Positions 63,204-64,000 of a stretch of 64,000 bases of DNA are shown here, in pieces (position 1 is the first letter of the stretch; every line of letters starts with the position of its first letter). A model generated the notes under the pieces. That model was given only the letters and a program-made list of their open reading frames with translations. It was not told where the DNA came from and made no database searches. A program made the position numbers and the translations under genes. Source of the stretch: Solenopsis invicta (Eukaryota > Arthropoda > Insecta > Hymenoptera > Formicidae); contig NC_052667.1 of assembly GCF_016802725.1 (NCBI RefSeq), positions 24,574,346 through 24,638,345 on the forward strand, read 5' to 3'.

Positions 63204-63936
63204 AAATGGACAGAATATGTGATGAGCTTACGTGCTAATTATTTTTTAAATTCGTTATTTGGTCCTCGATTCTATATCTGAAATCACTGATGTGCCGCGA
63301 TCGTATGATTAATGGCCGTCAACGTTATTAATAAATGATAGAACTATTTTTTATCTAACTAACGATGTGTAATACTCGTTTTTTTGCGTCTTACAAGTAA
63401 ATGACGTAACATTCGTTTTTGTCATCGGTGAATCTGTGCTAAGAAAGAACTTTGTTTTGCCCATCGTGCCGTTAGCACGGCGTTACATGCAGTAATATTT
63501 CATATAACTAATGTATTTATGAATAACATATTTAATTGTTACACACAGAAATTATAGCCAAATATCGTAACGATAACATACAATAATAAACTCACATCGG
63601 CGCGCATATTATTTAACTGTGCAATTTTCTAGAAATAGTAATTATAACTAAGCATCAATGTTTAAGAGTGCTGGAAGCAGCGTGATTTAAAACAAAGTTG
63701 TGGAAGCTCATTTCGCGATATAGGATAATTCCATTAACGCCAGGGAAATTTACGCTGTAGAAGTAAAAGAAATAAAAGGTGATAACTTGCTTGCAACCAC
63801 TCTGTCATATTAGTATTGTGTTGTATTTATTAATTTTAGTTTTTAATTTGTAATGTCAACAAAACCATTGTGAGTTGATTATTTTGTCAATGTTATGAGC
63901 GGCACAGCGATGTATTACAATTTATTAAAATGATTG

Positions 63937-63964
<28 letters not shown>
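63937..63964. repeat. CT microsatellite
   Basis: Fourteen CT units near the right edge. The surrounding 62.9-64.0 kb shows no gene. Confidence 0.9.
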
Positions 63965-63967
<3 letters not shown>

Positions 63968-64000
63968 GAAAATATAAAGGATTTAGAAATTATTTTATGA

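Overview
This is eukaryotic nuclear DNA: very AT-rich, no operons, short exons split by GT-AG introns, many microsatellites, MITE-like palindromes and mariner transposons. The two gene families present (CYP4 cytochrome P450 and an aldehyde-oxidase-like molybdo-flavoenzyme), together with DD34D mariners, point to an insect. A hymenopteran, probably an ant, is my best guess; that is inference, because no species-specific sequence was compared.

All host genes lie on the minus strand. They form a repeated two-gene module, so each CYP4 gene has an aldehyde oxidase (AOX) gene or remnant just upstream of its 5' end. In plus-strand order: CYP4 copy 1, 66-7012 (exons 1-6 only, running off the left edge, no lesion seen); AOX remnant 1, 12478-14939 (exons 17, 16, 6 and 5, broken, with an LTR-like block inside); CYP4 copy 2, 19918-29023 (complete, 12 exons, 508 aa); AOX remnant 2, 30654-32159 (pieces of exons 14 and 3); CYP4 copy 3, 35193-46782 (pseudogene: 4-bp deletion, nonsense codon, last two exons missing); and an intact AOX, 49917-60974 (17 exons, 1288 aa). 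The P450 should be an ER-anchored monooxygenase and the AOX a cytosolic enzyme oxidising aldehydes or heterocycles. Joint handling of lipid-derived or odorant molecules is a reasonable guess but is not shown by the sequence.

The copies are similar enough to act as each other's empty sites. The upstream region of copy 1 (7-13 kb) carries a foldback element, a hAT-type element with an exact 8-bp target duplication and an internally deleted mariner. All three are absent from the matching region of copy 3 (47-50 kb). Copies 1 and 3 share two other insertions that copy 2 lacks, so copies 1 and 3 appear to be the closer pair. A nearly intact mariner (33800-35120) sits in an AT microsatellite inside copy 3.

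Other points: the intact AOX has a start codon split by an intron and one GC-AG intron. A roughly 600-bp inverted repeat flanks exons 7-12 of CYP4 copy 2. A 349-bp near-perfect palindrome lies in an AOX intron. The region 15-19.2 kb has no host gene I can recognise, but it holds a GC-rich foldback and a GC-rich island that could be a spliced transcript. From 61 kb to the right edge I see only AOX upstream DNA, small palindromes and a CT microsatellite. Exon boundaries were placed by eye from splice sites, reading phase and comparison among copies.
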